The notes: generated by a model from the sequence alone, not told the origin. Positions 31,404 to 43,465 are shown, counted from the first letter of the stretch. The stretch: DNA of 64,000 nt from Amorphophallus konjac (GCA_022559845.1 CM040123.1:295542642-295606641); one strand, 5' to 3'. A program made the numbers and translations.

Positions 31404-33370
31404 GTAGGTTTTCTCAAGTTAATGTAGCCCAAATGAAATTAATGCAAGATATATATATATAAGCATGTCATGCATACGGTTTATATATGGTTTTGTTGTG
31501 TTTTTCTGAAATATTTTGAAAGAGACGCCCCTGTCAAGGGCGCTAATTTACAAGACACGACCCTGCCCAGGTCGTCAATTTCATATTTGACGCCCTATAC
31601 ACAGACGTTAATTTCATGTAATGTTAATCAGCGATCTTAAGAACTGATTATCCACGAAAATCACATGTAATTAAATTGTTCATATTTTAAAATCCATAAA
31701 TATGAAATATCGAATGCATGACTCTCCCTGTGAAATTCTTCCTGTCACGACTATATAAATACCATCTTGTACATTGATTATTGTGAAACTTCTGGTTGTT
31801 CGTGTCAATTACTGCAATTTCTTGAATTCACGACTTCGACAAGGTCGTTTTCCATTTGTTAACGCCCCATCACAGGGCGTGAATTGTAAAAGTAACGCCC
31901 CTTAGTTGGGCGCGTTTATGTTAAAATCCCGAACAATATATTCTGTGAAAATAAGAATTTAATGATTAACGCCCCTGCCAAGGGCGCGTTTTTGTTAATT
32001 TCTGAAAATAAATATGTTCTGTAAAATATTGTAAACAAAAAGACGCCTGCTACTCTAGTCGTCTCATTGTAAAGAAACGCCCCTGTCCAGGGCGCTTTTT
32101 AGATAAATTACTGAAATATTGAAAATTCTGCAAAATGGAAACATGTGTAAACGCCCTTCTGTTAGGCGTTATTTACTTGAGAAACGACTTAGCGTAAGTC
32201 GTTATTTTCTGAAAAAAATGATTTTTATCCTGATTCTATTAAACGATGGTTTCATATTATATAATATATATATATCGGCACTATTCTCCACTCCGTGAGT
32301 ATAGACCCACTTTTCACGTTGTTTTATCGATCACACTCAACTCTCATTGACATACAAGCTCTCCATTGGACATTCCGTTCCTTTGGACTAGCGAGTTAGT
32401 CATAGAGACCTCCGTAAGACTCCTCGTAGCCTTGGATTCCCTCAAGGCCGACTGAGCTGGTTGTACCCTAAAAACCCATTACACCACTGATGCCATGTCA
32501 CTCTAAAAGAAACATGGTATACCGGCCCTTATGATTATACAAAGAGTGTATCATAAGAAATTCTTAATGGGATGATGATATCATGCCATATCATGTCATT
32601 CTTGTAAACCTCAATTCTATGATAAGAATGAGGGTATCTTACCTTTGATATACTGTTCATGTGGACCTCAATTCTATATAAAGAATGTCCACCTTGATTT
32701 GTCATGGTACCCAAGTTAAGGGAACCATATTCTACCTAGTTTTATCGTTAATCGTGATTATATCGTTATTATCGCCAATCTATGTCCTTTGTCATATTTT
32801 GGACTCTATTCTATCAAAGTTGTCATACGTGTCTACAAGCTTGATTATTGAAATTCTATGTTGGCTATAAACAAGAGTGGATGTCAAAACACATGATAAA
32901 TGCCTGCGCATATAGGGCCCGATCTGGTCCTGGGAGGAGCACCCGAAAGTACTTGTGCCCATGGGAGTTAAAATGATAAGGTATCTGGCATTATACCGAG
33001 TACTTGACTTGCTAGATTGGACATTCCACACACATCTTGTACTTGAATCGTACTTGACTTGACATGAAATGCGTGACCCGAAAAAGGGTAATTTACTTGC
33101 TTGATACATGATAGCCAAAGTTCTTGACATGACTTGTTAAACGTACTTGCTTGAATATCTCGAGTAAACTTGTTATCTTGTTGAAAGTTAATGATTAAGT
33201 TCATCTTATTTCCTTGATATTACATTCTCTCTATCTTGTCATTTTATGCGAGCATGCATAGCTTTATTGCATTCATGAAAGATGTAATTACTTACACCCC
33301 TTGCTAGTACTTGAGATATAATTTCCTACTGAGCGTTCGCTCATCCCATTTGTCCCTTTTTACTTTTCAG
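31404..33370 (+). other. Predicted leader intron in Tk1 LTR
   Basis: Donor AAAG|GTAGGT and acceptor TACTTTTCAG|GTAAGTCCGA; both are conserved in Tk2. Two smaller candidate introns precede it (31083-31161 with donor GTGAGT; 31197-31273). The large one would remove the second dyad array. Splicing is predicted from consensus only. Confidence 0.45.
31520..32210 (+). repeat. Dyad array 2 in Tk1 LTR (leader)
   Basis: About eleven modules, for example near 31526 (ACGCCCCTGTCAAGGGCGC), 31558 (ACGACCCTGCCCAGGTCGT), 31860 (AACGCCCCATCACAGGGCGT), 31968, 32075 (AACGCCCCTGTCCAGGGCGC), 32150 and 32183 (ACGACTTAGCGTAAGTCGT). Arms are constant in type, centres vary, and the flanks are AT-rich. Copied in the 3' LTR. 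Confidence 0.85.
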
Positions 33371-33677
33371 GTAAGTCCGACGACGATGGAAGTCAATCGG
33401 ATGGGAATGGTCAAGAGTGAAAGTGATAGAGCTGCTCAAGTGTCATCTAGTCTTTTCTATAGTTTCTTGAGTCAAATATGTATTCTTTTCCTTTTTATTA
33501 AACAGAGTATTGGATTTGTAATAGTCTATCCATTATGAAATAAAGGATTGGGTTATCTTGCTATTTTGCGCATCTCTGTCTTTGTGTCGAATACACGACC
33601 ACTCTGATTGACATGATTGATATAAACTCGTCACGCGTCTCCGGGTATCTTCCGCGCTCAGGGCGTGATAGTTTTTG

Positions 33678-33690
33678 TGGTATCAGAGCC
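33678..33690 (+). other. Tk1 primer binding site (initiator Met tRNA)
   Basis: TGGTATCAGAGCC, seven bases after the LTR end, complementary to the 3' end of initiator methionine tRNA; minus-strand DNA synthesis would start here. Confidence 0.95.
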
Positions 33691-33845
33691 TAAGGTATTC
33701 AATTCCTAGGAAAAACCCAAGTCCAAGGATAAGTTTGAACCTTTAAACCAGTGAGATTGGGTAGAACCAAGGGTTAAGAGTCAATGAGTCTTTTTATAAG
33801 ATCACAGTGATATAATACTAATGTAGCTATTATAATTGTAGGATA

Positions 33846-36800
33846 ATGGCTGCCGAACGTGCTCAATGGCGCAACATGCAGCGTACCCTCCAAGGGATGA
33901 CTCAAGTGCTACAACAGGTAGCACAAGGTGGTGCTCCACGAGCTGGAAGCTTACACCAAGCCTTTAAGAACATGAATCCCCCGAAGTTTATGGGATCGAC
34001 CGATCCGGACGATGCCGAGCATTGGGTTCGGGAAACCGAACGCATATTCCGTGTCATGCAATGCACGGATCAGGATAAAGTTCTATTAGCTACATTCCAG
34101 TTAGAGAAAGATGCTAGATGCTGGTGGGAGTCTATTGAAGCAACCATCGATCCTACTCAAGTAACATGGGAAGAATTTGTGGAATACTTCAATGCTAAAT
34201 ATTTCTCGGACCGAGTCCAAGAAAAGAAGGCTGCAGAATTCGCTGCATTAAAGCAACGATCTTTATCATTAGCAGATTATGAAGCTCAGTTATCCAGGTT
34301 GTCTAGATATGCTAAGCATCTTATTAGCACGGAGAAGATGAAAGCCCGTAGATTTCTTAATGGGCTTAGGCCCCACTATATTACTCAACTGGCGCCTATG
34401 GACATCCAAGTTTATTCTGAAATAGTGCGCCGAGCTCAACTACTTGAAGATGCCACGGAACTATCTGATAGGATCCGTGGAAAAGACAAGAAGGAGCAAG
34501 TCACAGGTTCGGGTTCTTTCAAACCCAACTTTAAGAAGAGGCCCAATACTGGAGGTTCATCCTCTCAAGATTCCAAGTTCAAGAAATCCAAGCCCTTCTC
34601 TATCACCACTACACCTTCAAACGTAGTATGCAAGCATTGTGACAAGGCTGGTCACAAGACAGAAGAATGCTGGAGGAAATTAGGAGCTTGTCTCCGTTGT
34701 GGGAGTCGCGAACATCGGATTCCCGATTGTCCATTAATGAATGACCAAGCCGGTGACGGTAAACGCCCGGTGACGAAAAATGCTCGTCTTCATGCAATCC
34801 AGGAGACCGAACCTGAAGAAGAAGGTGGATTAGTGGAAGGTACATTGAAAATTTGTTCCAAAAGTGCTTATGTCTTATTTGATACGGGTGCATCGCATTC
34901 CTTTATTTCTAAGAAGTTTGCCGACCCGTTACCGTTAGAACCAGAATGGATAAAAATAGTTCTAACTACTCCTCTTGGAAGTGAAAATGATATTACTCAT
35001 CACTACCAAAACTGTGAGGTAATGATTCAAGGTAGGAATTTACCTATAGATCTCATATGCCTTGATCTAAAGGAGTATGATGTTATACTGGGAGCGGACT
35101 GGTTATCCAAATACCAGGCAACGGTTGATTGCCGCAATAGCCAAATTGCTTTCAAAGATTTTCCAGAATTAGTCTTTACTCGCCCCAAGAGTCGGAGCAA
35201 ATCCCCTCTTATTTCGGCTCTTCGAGCAAGCAAGCTCGTCAGAAAAGGATGTGTATCCTTCCTTGCATTTGTCACAGTTAAGGAAACAAAGGACACTAAG
35301 ATAGAAGACATTCAGGTAGTGCAAGAATTTCCAGACGTATTTCCGGAAGATTTGCCGGGATTATCCCCTCAAAGAGAAGTGGCCTTCACCATTGACTTAG
35401 TCCCTGGTGCTGGTCCAGTTTCAAAGGCACCATATAGAATGTCCCCTGCTGAACTCAAAGAGTTGAAGGAGCAATTGATGGAATTAATTCGAAAAGGGTT
35501 CATTAGACCAAGTACTTCTCCGTGGGGAGCACCAGTCTTATTTGTAAAGAAGAAGGATGGATCCATGAGATTGTGTATCGACTATCGACAGTTGAATCAT
35601 CTTACTATCAAGAACAAGTATCCACTGCCGAGAATCGATGAGTTATTTGATCAAATTTCAGGGTCCAAATATTTTTCGAAGATTGATCTTAGATCGGGAT
35701 ACCATCAGTTAAGGATCAAGGATGAAGATATTCATAAGACTGCGTTCAGAAGCAGGTATGGCCATTACGAATTTGTTGTTATGCCTTTTGGACTAACAAA
35801 TGCCCCTGCTGCCTTTATGCAGTTAATGAATAGCATATTCAGGCCTTATTTAGATCAATTCATAGTAGTCTTCATTGATGATATATTGATATATTCCAAG
35901 ACTAAGGAAGAACATGAAAAGCATTTGAGGATTGCATTGCAAGTCTTGAGGACAAATCAATTATATGCAAAACTCAGCAAGTGTGAATTCTGGCTTGAAG
36001 AAGTGACTTTCCTCGGACATGTGATATCCAAGGATGGTCTATCAGTAGATCCGTCAAAGGTTGAAGCTGTTAGAAACTGGGAAAAACCAACCAATGCAAG
36101 CGAGATCAGAAGTTTCTTAGGTCTTGCAGGCTATTATCGGCGATTCATCAAAGACTTCTCCAAGATCGCCGTGCCCCTTACAAGGTTAACTCGTAAGGAG
36201 ATCCGATATGAATGGAGTGAGGAATGTGAAAGAAGTTTCCAAACTCTCAAGGATCATCTCACTACAGCTCCGGTGTTAGCTCTACCAATAGAAGGAGGGA
36301 AATTCGAGGTTTACACCGATGCTTCTAGCATTGGCCTCGGGTGTGTCTTAATGCAACAAGGGAAGGTCATAGCATACTCTTCTCGTCAACTGAAGAAGCA
36401 TGAGGAGAATTACCCCGTCCATGACTTAGAACTGGCCGCGGTGGTATTTGCCCTAAAGATTTGGAGACACTACTTATATGGAGTGCAGTTTACTGTATAC
36501 TCCGATCACAAAAGTCTCAAATATCTCTTTTCACAGAAGGAGCTAAACATGAGACAAAGACGCTGGCTAGAATATCTCAAGGACTTCGACTTCAATATAC
36601 AATATCATCCTGGAAAGGGTAATTATGTTGCTGATGCCCTTAGTCGAAAGCCGAGAGCAATGATAGCCAATTGTATGATACAAGAATGGAAGTTGCTAGA
36701 ACAATTCTCCGAGCTCAATATAAGCTTGGACAAGGAAGCCAAATTTGTCACATTATCTCATGTAAGCATACAGTCAGATTTATTATCTGAGATACAAGCA

Positions 36801-38198
36801 CTTCAGGATGATGATCCTATATTAGTGGAAATCAAAGGCAGATTAGAAGGACAATCTGATTTTCAACTAACTTCTGATGGAAGATTATTATTCAAAGGCA
36901 GAACTTGTATACCAGACTGTCCGGAATTAAAGAAGAAGATCTTAGATGAAGCTCACAGATCAAGGTACACTATTCATCCAGGATCAACCAAAATGTATCA
37001 AGATGTAAAGAGGAACTTTTGGTGGCCTAATATGAAAAGAGAAATAGCAGACTATGTATCTCGCTGTCTCACATGCCAACAGGTCAAGGCAGAACACCAA
37101 AAGCCTGCTGGAAAACTACATCCTCTAGATATTCCTAAGTGGAAGTGGGAGGATATTGGTATGGACTTCATCATGGGTTTATCTAAATCAAAAGGAGGAC
37201 ATGATGGAATATGGGTTATTATTGACCGTTTAACTAAATCGGCGCATTTCTTGCCAATAAAGAGCCGATGGTCAATTGATGTACTAGCTGCACTATACAT
37301 CAAGGAAATAGTCAGGATACATGGAATTCCTGTCTCAATCGTGTCTGACAGAGATCCCCGTTTTACTTCTCATTTTTGGAAGGGATTACAACATGCGTTG
37401 GGAACAAGGCTCAACTTTAGTACTGCTTTTCACCCACAAACGGATGGTCAGACCGAGAGAGCTAATCAAGTTGTTGAGGATATGCTAAGAGCTTGCATCA
37501 TTGACTTTGGTGGAAGCTGGCATGAATATTTGCCACTAGTGGAATTTGCATATAATAATAGCTACCAAGCTAGTATCCAAATGGCACCTTTCGAAACTTT
37601 ATATGGAAGGAGTTGCCGATCACCCTTATGCTGGAACGAAGTTGGAGAGAAACAACTGTTAGGTCCAGACATGGTAAGGGATACAACTGAGAAGATACAA
37701 GTAATCCAAGAAAGATTGCAAGTTGCTCAGACGAGACAAAAGGCTTATGCTGATACAAGAAGGAGAGATCTTGAATTCCAGGTTGGAGATCATGTATTTC
37801 TTAAAATATCGCCTGGACGTGGCATACGAAGATTTGGTGTTAAGGGCAAGCTTACGCCAAGATTCATCGGACCATTTGAGATACTCGAAAGAGTTGGCGA
37901 GGTTGCTTATCGCATCGCCTTGCCTCCTCAATTGTCCGAGGTGCATAATGTGTTTCATATATCTATGTTGAAGAAGTATGTGCACGATCCATCGCATATT
38001 ATTGAACATGGAGATCTGGTGATCCACAAAGATCTCACATATGAACAGAAGCCTATGAAGATCTTAGATCGAGAAATACGAGCACTAAGGAATAAGGTTA
38101 TTCCCATGCTTAAGGTGCAATGGAATAAGAATTCTGAACACGAAGCAACATGGGAGACCGAGGAATCTATGAAGAAACGATTTTCCGAGTTGTTCTAA
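33846..38198 (+). CDS. gag-pol: Tk1 gag-pol polyprotein, intact, with C-terminal chromodomain
   Basis: One uninterrupted ORF of 1450 codons, starting [14 protein letters not shown] shortly after the PBS. Gag occupies about residues 1-300, with CCHC knuckles [14 protein letters not shown] (262-275) and [14 protein letters not shown] (about 284-297). Protease follows ([11 protein letters not shown], Asp 346). RT runs from about 520 to 700 (Asp 614 in KIDLRSG, FIDD at 676-679). RNase H has FEVYTDAS (Asp 825). Integrase has an HPGSTKM...CLTCQQ zinc finger and catalytic Asp 1107, Asp 1168 and Glu 1204, the D-D-35-E spacing. A GPY/F-like module ([17 protein letters not shown]) and a chromodomain-like end (about 1403-1449) that may steer integration to heterochromatin complete it. 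All catalytic residues I checked are present. Confidence 0.97.
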   Translation: MAAERAQWRNMQRTLQGMTQVLQQVAQGGAPRAGSLHQAFKNMNPPKFMGSTDPDDAEHWVRETERIFRVMQCTDQDKVLLATFQLEKDARCWWESIEATIDPTQVTWEEFVEYFNAKYFSDRVQEKKAAEFAALKQRSLSLADYEAQLSRLSRYAKHLISTEKMKARRFLNGLRPHYITQLAPMDIQVYSEIVRRAQLLEDATELSDRIRGKDKKEQVTGSGSFKPNFKKRPNTGGSSSQDSKFKKSKPFSITTTPSNVVCKHCDKAGHKTEECWRKLGACLRCGSREHRIPDCPLMNDQAGDGKRPVTKNARLHAIQETEPEEEGGLVEGTLKICSKSAYVLFDTGASHSFISKKFADPLPLEPEWIKIVLTTPLGSENDITHHYQNCEVMIQGRNLPIDLICLDLKEYDVILGADWLSKYQATVDCRNSQIAFKDFPELVFTRPKSRSKSPLISALRASKLVRKGCVSFLAFVTVKETKDTKIEDIQVVQEFPDVFPEDLPGLSPQREVAFTIDLVPGAGPVSKAPYRMSPAELKELKEQLMELIRKGFIRPSTSPWGAPVLFVKKKDGSMRLCIDYRQLNHLTIKNKYPLPRIDELFDQISGSKYFSKIDLRSGYHQLRIKDEDIHKTAFRSRYGHYEFVVMPFGLTNAPAAFMQLMNSIFRPYLDQFIVVFIDDILIYSKTKEEHEKHLRIALQVLRTNQLYAKLSKCEFWLEEVTFLGHVISKDGLSVDPSKVEAVRNWEKPTNASEIRSFLGLAGYYRRFIKDFSKIAVPLTRLTRKEIRYEWSEECERSFQTLKDHLTTAPVLALPIEGGKFEVYTDASSIGLGCVLMQQGKVIAYSSRQLKKHEENYPVHDLELAAVVFALKIWRHYLYGVQFTVYSDHKSLKYLFSQKELNMRQRRWLEYLKDFDFNIQYHPGKGNYVADALSRKPRAMIANCMIQEWKLLEQFSELNISLDKEAKFVTLSHVSIQSDLLSEIQALQDDDPILVEIKGRLEGQSDFQLTSDGRLLFKGRTCIPDCPELKKKILDEAHRSRYTIHPGSTKMYQDVKRNFWWPNMKREIADYVSRCLTCQQVKAEHQKPAGKLHPLDIPKWKWEDIGMDFIMGLSKSKGGHDGIWVIIDRLTKSAHFLPIKSRWSIDVLAALYIKEIVRIHGIPVSIVSDRDPRFTSHFWKGLQHALGTRLNFSTAFHPQTDGQTERANQVVEDMLRACIIDFGGSWHEYLPLVEFAYNNSYQASIQMAPFETLYGRSCRSPLCWNEVGEKQLLGPDMVRDTTEKIQVIQERLQVAQTRQKAYADTRRRDLEFQVGDHVFLKISPGRGIRRFGVKGKLTPRFIGPFEILERVGEVAYRIALPPQLSEVHNVFHISMLKKYVHDPSHIIEHGDLVIHKDLTYEQKPMKILDREIRALRNKVIPMLKVQWNKNSEHEATWETEESMKKRFSELF

Positions 38199-38271
38199 GA
38201 GGTATATACTGTACACTCTCCGCGTATATACATAATATGCAATTGAATTTGGGGACCAAATTCTTTTAAGT

Positions 38272-38280
38272 GGGGGAGGG
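38272..38280 (+). other. Tk1 polypurine tract
   Basis: GGGGGAGGG directly abuts the 3' LTR start TGTAGCAACC and would prime plus-strand DNA synthesis. Confidence 0.9.
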
Positions 38281-41200
38281 TGTAGCAACCCTGATAAAAT
38301 ATTAATAATAATAAAGATTTTAAAATAAATCAAATAAATAGATAAATAAAACAAAATAAAATAACGCCTCGGATAAAGGCGCTATTCAAATTAGAAACGC
38401 CTCTGGATAAGGCGTTATTCAAGAAGTGACGCCCTGACCAAACGTCGTCAAATTCTAAACGCCAAAAACGGTAAGGCCAAGAAACGCCCCTATCTTGGGC
38501 GTGTTTTAAAACAAGGAACGCCCTTACACAAGGCGCTTCTTAAGAAACGACCTGAACCAGGTCGTCAATTCAAGAATCGACGCCCTGACCAAAGTCGTTA
38601 ATTCCATTCGAGTTCCGTTCGACACGGGAGCTTATCCAGGGAAAGATTAACCTAATCCAGTAAGTGTCTACTAGGGTAAGGACTCTATTAGGGATATATT
38701 ACCCTCACACAATCACTAACTCTAATAGGACACCCAAAATCCTATAAATACCTTTGATTACCAAACCCTAAATCCATTTGATCGATCGTCTGCTGCGGTG
38801 AGTAAAAGAACTGAACGTTCTTTTCTTTCTATCATATGAAGAGTTACTGACTCTTCATCTCTTTCTCTTCTTACAGGTCGAAGAGAGCACCTGCGTACGT
38901 GAAGAACAAAGGTAATGTTCTTCTTTCTTTTACCTTCAGCCAAAGTATGATGAAGTGAGGATTGATACATCTTCATGTTTCTCTGTAGGAAGCTCTGTCG
39001 AAGAACAAGGGTTCTTCAAAACGAACGATTCTTCCTGCTGCTGCTGCGGTTATATAGTTGCAGTAGAAAGGGTTCTCCTCAAATACTTCACAAGTCTTCT
39101 TCTAAATCAACTGTAAAGGTAGGTTTTCTCAAGTTAATGTAGCCCAAATGAAATTAATGCAAGATATATATATATAAGCATGTCATGCATACGGTTTATA
39201 TATGGTTTCGTTGTGTTTTTCTGAAATATTTTGAAAGAGACGCCCCTGTCAAGGGCGCTAATTTACAAGACACGACCCTGCCCAGGTCGTCAATTTCATA
39301 TTTGACGCCCTATACACAGACGTTAATTTCATGTAATGTTAATCAGCGATCTTAAGAACTGATTATCCATGAAAATCACATGTAATTAAATTGTTCATAT
39401 TTTAAAATCCATAAATATGAAATATCGAATGCATGACTCTCCCTGTGAAATTCTTCCTGTCACGACTATATAAATACCATCTTGTACATTGATTATTGTG
39501 AAACTTCTGGCTGTTCGTGTCAATTACTGCAATTTCTTGAATTCACGACTTCGACAAGGTCGTTTTCCATTTGTTAACGCCCCATCACAGGGCGTGAATT
39601 GTAAAAGTAACGCCCCTTAGTTGGGCGCGTTTATGTTAAAATCCCGAACAATATATTCTGTGAAAATAAGAATTTAATGATTAACGCCCCTGCCAAGGGC
39701 GCGTTTTTGTTAATTTCTGAAAATAAATATGTTCTGTAAAATATTGTAAACAAAAAGATGCCTGCTACTCTAGTCGTCTCATTGTAAAGAAACGCCCCTG
39801 TCCAGGGCGCTTTTTAGATAAATTACTGAAATATTGAAAATTCTGCAAAATGGAAACATGTGTAAACGCCCTTCTGTTAGGCGTTATTTACTTGAGAAAC
39901 GACTTAGCGTAAGTCGTTATTTTCTGAAAAAAATGATTTTTATCCTGATTCTATTAAACGATGGTTTCATATTATATAATATATATATATCGGCACTATT
40001 CTCCACTCCGTGAGTATAGACCCACTTTTCACGTTGTTTTATCGATCACACTCAACTCTCATTGACATACAAGCTCTCCATTGGACATTCTGTTCCTTTG
40101 GACTAGCGAGTTAGTCATAGAGACCTCCGTAAGACTCCTCGTAGCCTTGGATTCCCTCAAGGCCGACTGAGCTGGTTGTACCCTAAAAACCCATTACACC
40201 ACTGATGCCATGTCACTCTAAAAGAAACATGGTATACCGGCCCTTATGATTATACAAAGAGTGTATCATAAGAAATTCTTAATGGGATGATGATATCATG
40301 CCATATCATGTCATTCTTGTAAACCTCAATTCTATGATAAGAATGAGGGTATCTTACCTTTGATATACTGTTCATGTGGACCTCAATTCTATATAAAGAA
40401 TGTCCACCTTGATTTGTCATGGTACCCAAGTTAAGGGAACCATATTCTACCTAGTTTTATCGTTAATCGTGATTATACCGTTATTATCGCCAATCTATGT
40501 CCTTTGTCATATTTTGGACTCTATTCTATCAAAGTTGTCATACGTGTCTACAAGCTTGATTATTGAAATTCTATGTTGGCTATAAACAAGAGTGGATGTC
40601 ACAACACATGATAAATGCCTGCGCATATAGGGCCCGATCTGGTCCTGGGAGGAGCACCCGAAAGTACTTGTGCCCATGGGAGTTAAAATGATAAGGTATC
40701 TGGCATTATACCGAGTACTTGACTTGCTAGATTGGACATTCCACACACATCTTGTACTTGAATCGTACTTGACTTGACATGAAATGCGTGGCCCGAAAAA
40801 GGGTAATTTACTTGCTTGATACATGATAGCCAAAGTTCTTGACATGACTTGTTAAACGTACTTGCTTGAATATCTCGAGTAAACTTGTTATCTTGTTGAA
40901 AGTTAATGATTAAGTTCATCTTATTTCCTTGATATTACATTCTCTCTATCTTGTCGTTTTATGCGAGCATGCATAGCTTTATTGCATTCATGAAAGATGT
41001 AATTACTTACACCCCTTGCTAGTACTTGAGATATAATTTCCTACTGAGCGTTCGCTCATCCCATTTGTCCCTTTTTACTTTTCAGGTAAGTCCGACGACG
41101 ATGGAAGTCAATCGGATGGGAATGGTCAAGAGTGAAAGTGATAGAGCTGCTCAAGTGTCATCTAGTCTTTTCTATAGTTTCTTGAGTCAAATATGTATTC

Positions 41201-41385
41201 TTTTCCTTTTTATTAAACAGAGTATTGGATTTGTAATAGTCTATCCATTATGAAATAAAGGATTGGGTTATCTTGCTATTTTGCGCATCTCTGTCTTTGT
41301 GTCGAATACACGACCACTCTGATTGACATGATTGATATAAACTCGTCACGCGTCTCCGGGTATCTTCCGCGCTCGGGGCGTGACA
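38281..41385 (+). mobile_element. Tk1 3' LTR
   Basis: Matches 30566-33670 base for base except about 13 substitutions, nearly all transitions, and ends in the canonical CGTGACA. All dyad modules, the TATA box and the predicted splice sites are present. Confidence 0.96.
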
Positions 41386-41390
41386 CCCTC

Positions 41391-42875
41391 AATAACTGGG
41401 CCCCGGGGTTTTCTGGCGGGTTTGGTCTTCTGGGCTTCAAACAGGGAGTGAATGAGGGAGTCCTTAAACTGGGTCTGGATAAACTGGGCCCTACTATACA
41501 ACTGGTGCATATTGGAAATGTCGTTCATCGCTAAGATGTTTCGGAAGGTAAGGGTGGCATTCGAAATCAACAGCTTGACTTTATCTTCTTCCGGAATCTA
41601 CCTGGGCACACGGGAGGCCATCTGCCTCCATCTGTCAGCATAGGTGGCGAAGTCTTCATCAGCCTTCATCTTTTCAGCCACTAGATCAGTAAAAGAATAC
41701 TCTGGGCCCACCCGATCTTGGAAACTATATATAAACTTTTCTTTAACAACTTTGAAACTCTCTACCTCCTCCAGGGGTAGAGCATAGAACCACTCCAAAG
41801 CTATCTCGTCCAATGAGCGGCGAAAAAGATATGCCATGAGGCGATCGTCGTATTGAAATTGCGCCGACTCATACAAGAATTCCCTTATATGAATGAAGGG
41901 GTTGCCATTCCCGTCGTACTTCCGGTACGCGGGGAGCTCTGATTGGGAAGGGAAACAGATGTCACGGAAATTGGGAATCTGGATATCAGCAAGGGACTGT
42001 GGGCCGACCCGCTTGTGAATGAGATTAAGTTTCTGCTGCATGGCAGCCCACTTATCAAGAAGCTCCCGTTCCTGAGATGGAGGAGGCAAGACTGGGAGGG
42101 CGGACCCGGTATAAGGGGCCGAAGGATAGGTAGCCGGAGGGGGAAGCCCGTAAGAGGGATAATGGGCCAAGGATGGGCCCATATCCGCATGAGCCAAGTG
42201 GGCAGCCCCTGCCTGAGAGCGTAAAAAATCAGCTGGGCCTACAAGAGCCTGCGGCGCTGGAGGGGTGCTCCCATAAGGATCTGGATAAGAAGATGAAAGG
42301 AGCAGGGTCTTCCCCTTGTCAAGCACCTGATGCGAGCTAGAAGCTTGGCCCGCCTCTTGATTGGTGAAGCGGAGGACCTTGGGCTGGACAGGGGTAAGAT
42401 CGATGGGAGCAGCAGACGAGGCCCCTAGCCCACTAGCCAAAGATAAAGAAGGGGCGACAACAGACACGCCTTGGGGAGGAACTGAAGATGGGGCATCCGG
42501 CCCCTACAAAGCCTAGCGAAGAATATGGAGTTGGGTCGGATCCAGCTAGGCCATCATATGGAGAACAAGGTTGGCCAAGTTGTGAGTGGCAGAATCATAT
42601 GGGGAGGGTTCACCACCCACAATAGCAATGGTCGGAAGAGGAGGGGCGGAGCCTTCTCTCCCCTGCACAGTCGTGACCCTAAGTGGGTCCTCCAAAAGTC
42701 CCTGAGGAAGGGAATCCTCATGGGAGTGAGAAAAATCATAGGAAGACATGTTGGAGGAGGAATCGAACAGAGGGTTGAAATAAGAAAAGATCGGGAAATT
42801 GCCCCTAGGAGAAGATCCTATGGGTGTGAACCAACTCCACATGCAATGAGCACCTTGAAATAAAGGAAACGACAC
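41391..42875 (-). pseudogene. gag: E1 gag, N-terminal part (right of Tk1)
   Basis: On the minus strand the frame opens near 42875 (with MSSYDFSHSHEDSLPQG). It passes three in-frame TAG codons between 42548 and 42480, and then an open 289-codon stretch (42467-41598) includes LPAYRKYDGNGNPFIHIREF, the start of the capsid-like retrotransposon-gag domain, and KADEDFATYADRWRQMASRVP. After a stop it continues to PVIEGV at the Tk1 junction. The stops are where the frame would suggest CAG. The other half of gag is at 29360-30560. Confidence 0.75.
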
Positions 42876-42879
42876 CTAA

Positions 42880-43465
42880 TAAGCACCTAAATGGAGATGG
42901 ATAATAAAAAAAATGCACAAACAAAGAGGAGAGAAGAGATAACCAATAATCAACCAAGTTGCAATGACGCGACAAATTTTTAGATGTTCCCCTTTAAGAA
43001 CCTTAATGAATTGAATTAAATGAACATTCACTCAAAAATAGGAATCTTAATAGGGGTGGTATAAGGGACTTGGTCGAGTCTAAGTTTACTCTCTCTCACA
43101 GATGTAATCTAGGCTTGGGGTGGTACGGTACAACCTGCCCGACGTCCATGTGGAAATCCACAGTTCACGAGGACTTACGGAGGTCCCGGATATGGTCACC
43201 TAGTCGGCTCCAAGGAATATGGAGACGAGAGGATCCCCTACCAAGGTAGGAATGCAGCTAGTATGGTAAAAGTGTATGAACCTATGCGCACCGGAGTGCA
43301 TGCAAATTATAGCCTAAGATTAACAAACAGTGCTCAATCAATGGCAAATATGGCAATAATAATGCAAAGATGAATGACAATCAGGGTGAAATAAAAGGCA
43401 CCCAAAACAAGTATGGAATCATATGAAATAACACACAAATACAAATCTCGGGGTGCACTGTAGCA
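42880..43465 (-). other. E1 5' leader with conserved block
   Basis: Non-coding. On the plus strand 43118-43240 reads GGTACAACCTGCCCGACG... then ACTTACGGAGGTCCC, which resembles, in order and orientation, parts of the Tekay-like LTR leaders at 7347-7450 (same strand) and 32379-32480 (other strand, matching that element's sense). No ORF is supported. Confidence 0.55.

Larger units (their letters stand above)
30566..33670 (+). mobile_element. Tk1 5' LTR
   Basis: It starts TGTAGCAACC and ends GGGCGTGATA (the CA terminus of the other LTR has become TA here). The TATA box is at 31028-31035, so about 2.6 kb of the LTR is transcribed leader. It holds two groups of GC-rich dyads, a predicted leader intron, and a conserved leader block. 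Small ORFs in it (such as 33130-32792 and 31261-31043) are repeated exactly in the 3' LTR and have no domain. Confidence 0.96.
30566..41385 (+). mobile_element. Tk1: complete young Tekay-like Ty3/gypsy retrotransposon
   Basis: A full-length 10,820-bp element: two 3105-bp LTRs at a constant offset of 7715 bp with no indel seen between them, initiator-Met PBS, a single intact gag-pol ORF, and a PPT directly before the 3' LTR. It is flanked by the 5-bp duplication CCCTC (30561-30565, 41386-41390). By eye the LTRs differ at about 13 sites (roughly 0.4 percent). The domain order gag-protease-RT-RNase H-integrase-chromodomain identifies a chromovirus; the very long LTR and C-terminal chromodomain fit the Tekay/Del clade. 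It sits inside E1 gag. Confidence 0.96.

Noticed and set aside
32792..33130. 112-codon minus-strand ORF, repeated at 40507-40845, and other ORF pairs 7715 bp apart
   Set aside because: They are duplicated only because they lie in the two LTRs of Tk1. They have no domain and overlap the conserved leader block.
33678..33690. tRNA gene
   Set aside because: The match to initiator Met tRNA is only 13 bases, as expected for a primer binding site; there is no cloverleaf.
3377..41385. Tk1 and Tk2 as two ends of a single rearranged element
   Set aside because: They are in opposite orientation, clearly diverged in LTR and gag, and Tk1 is complete with its own TSD.
42525..42863. 112-codon plus-strand ORF
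   Set aside because: It is the antisense shadow of the E1 gag N-terminal region.
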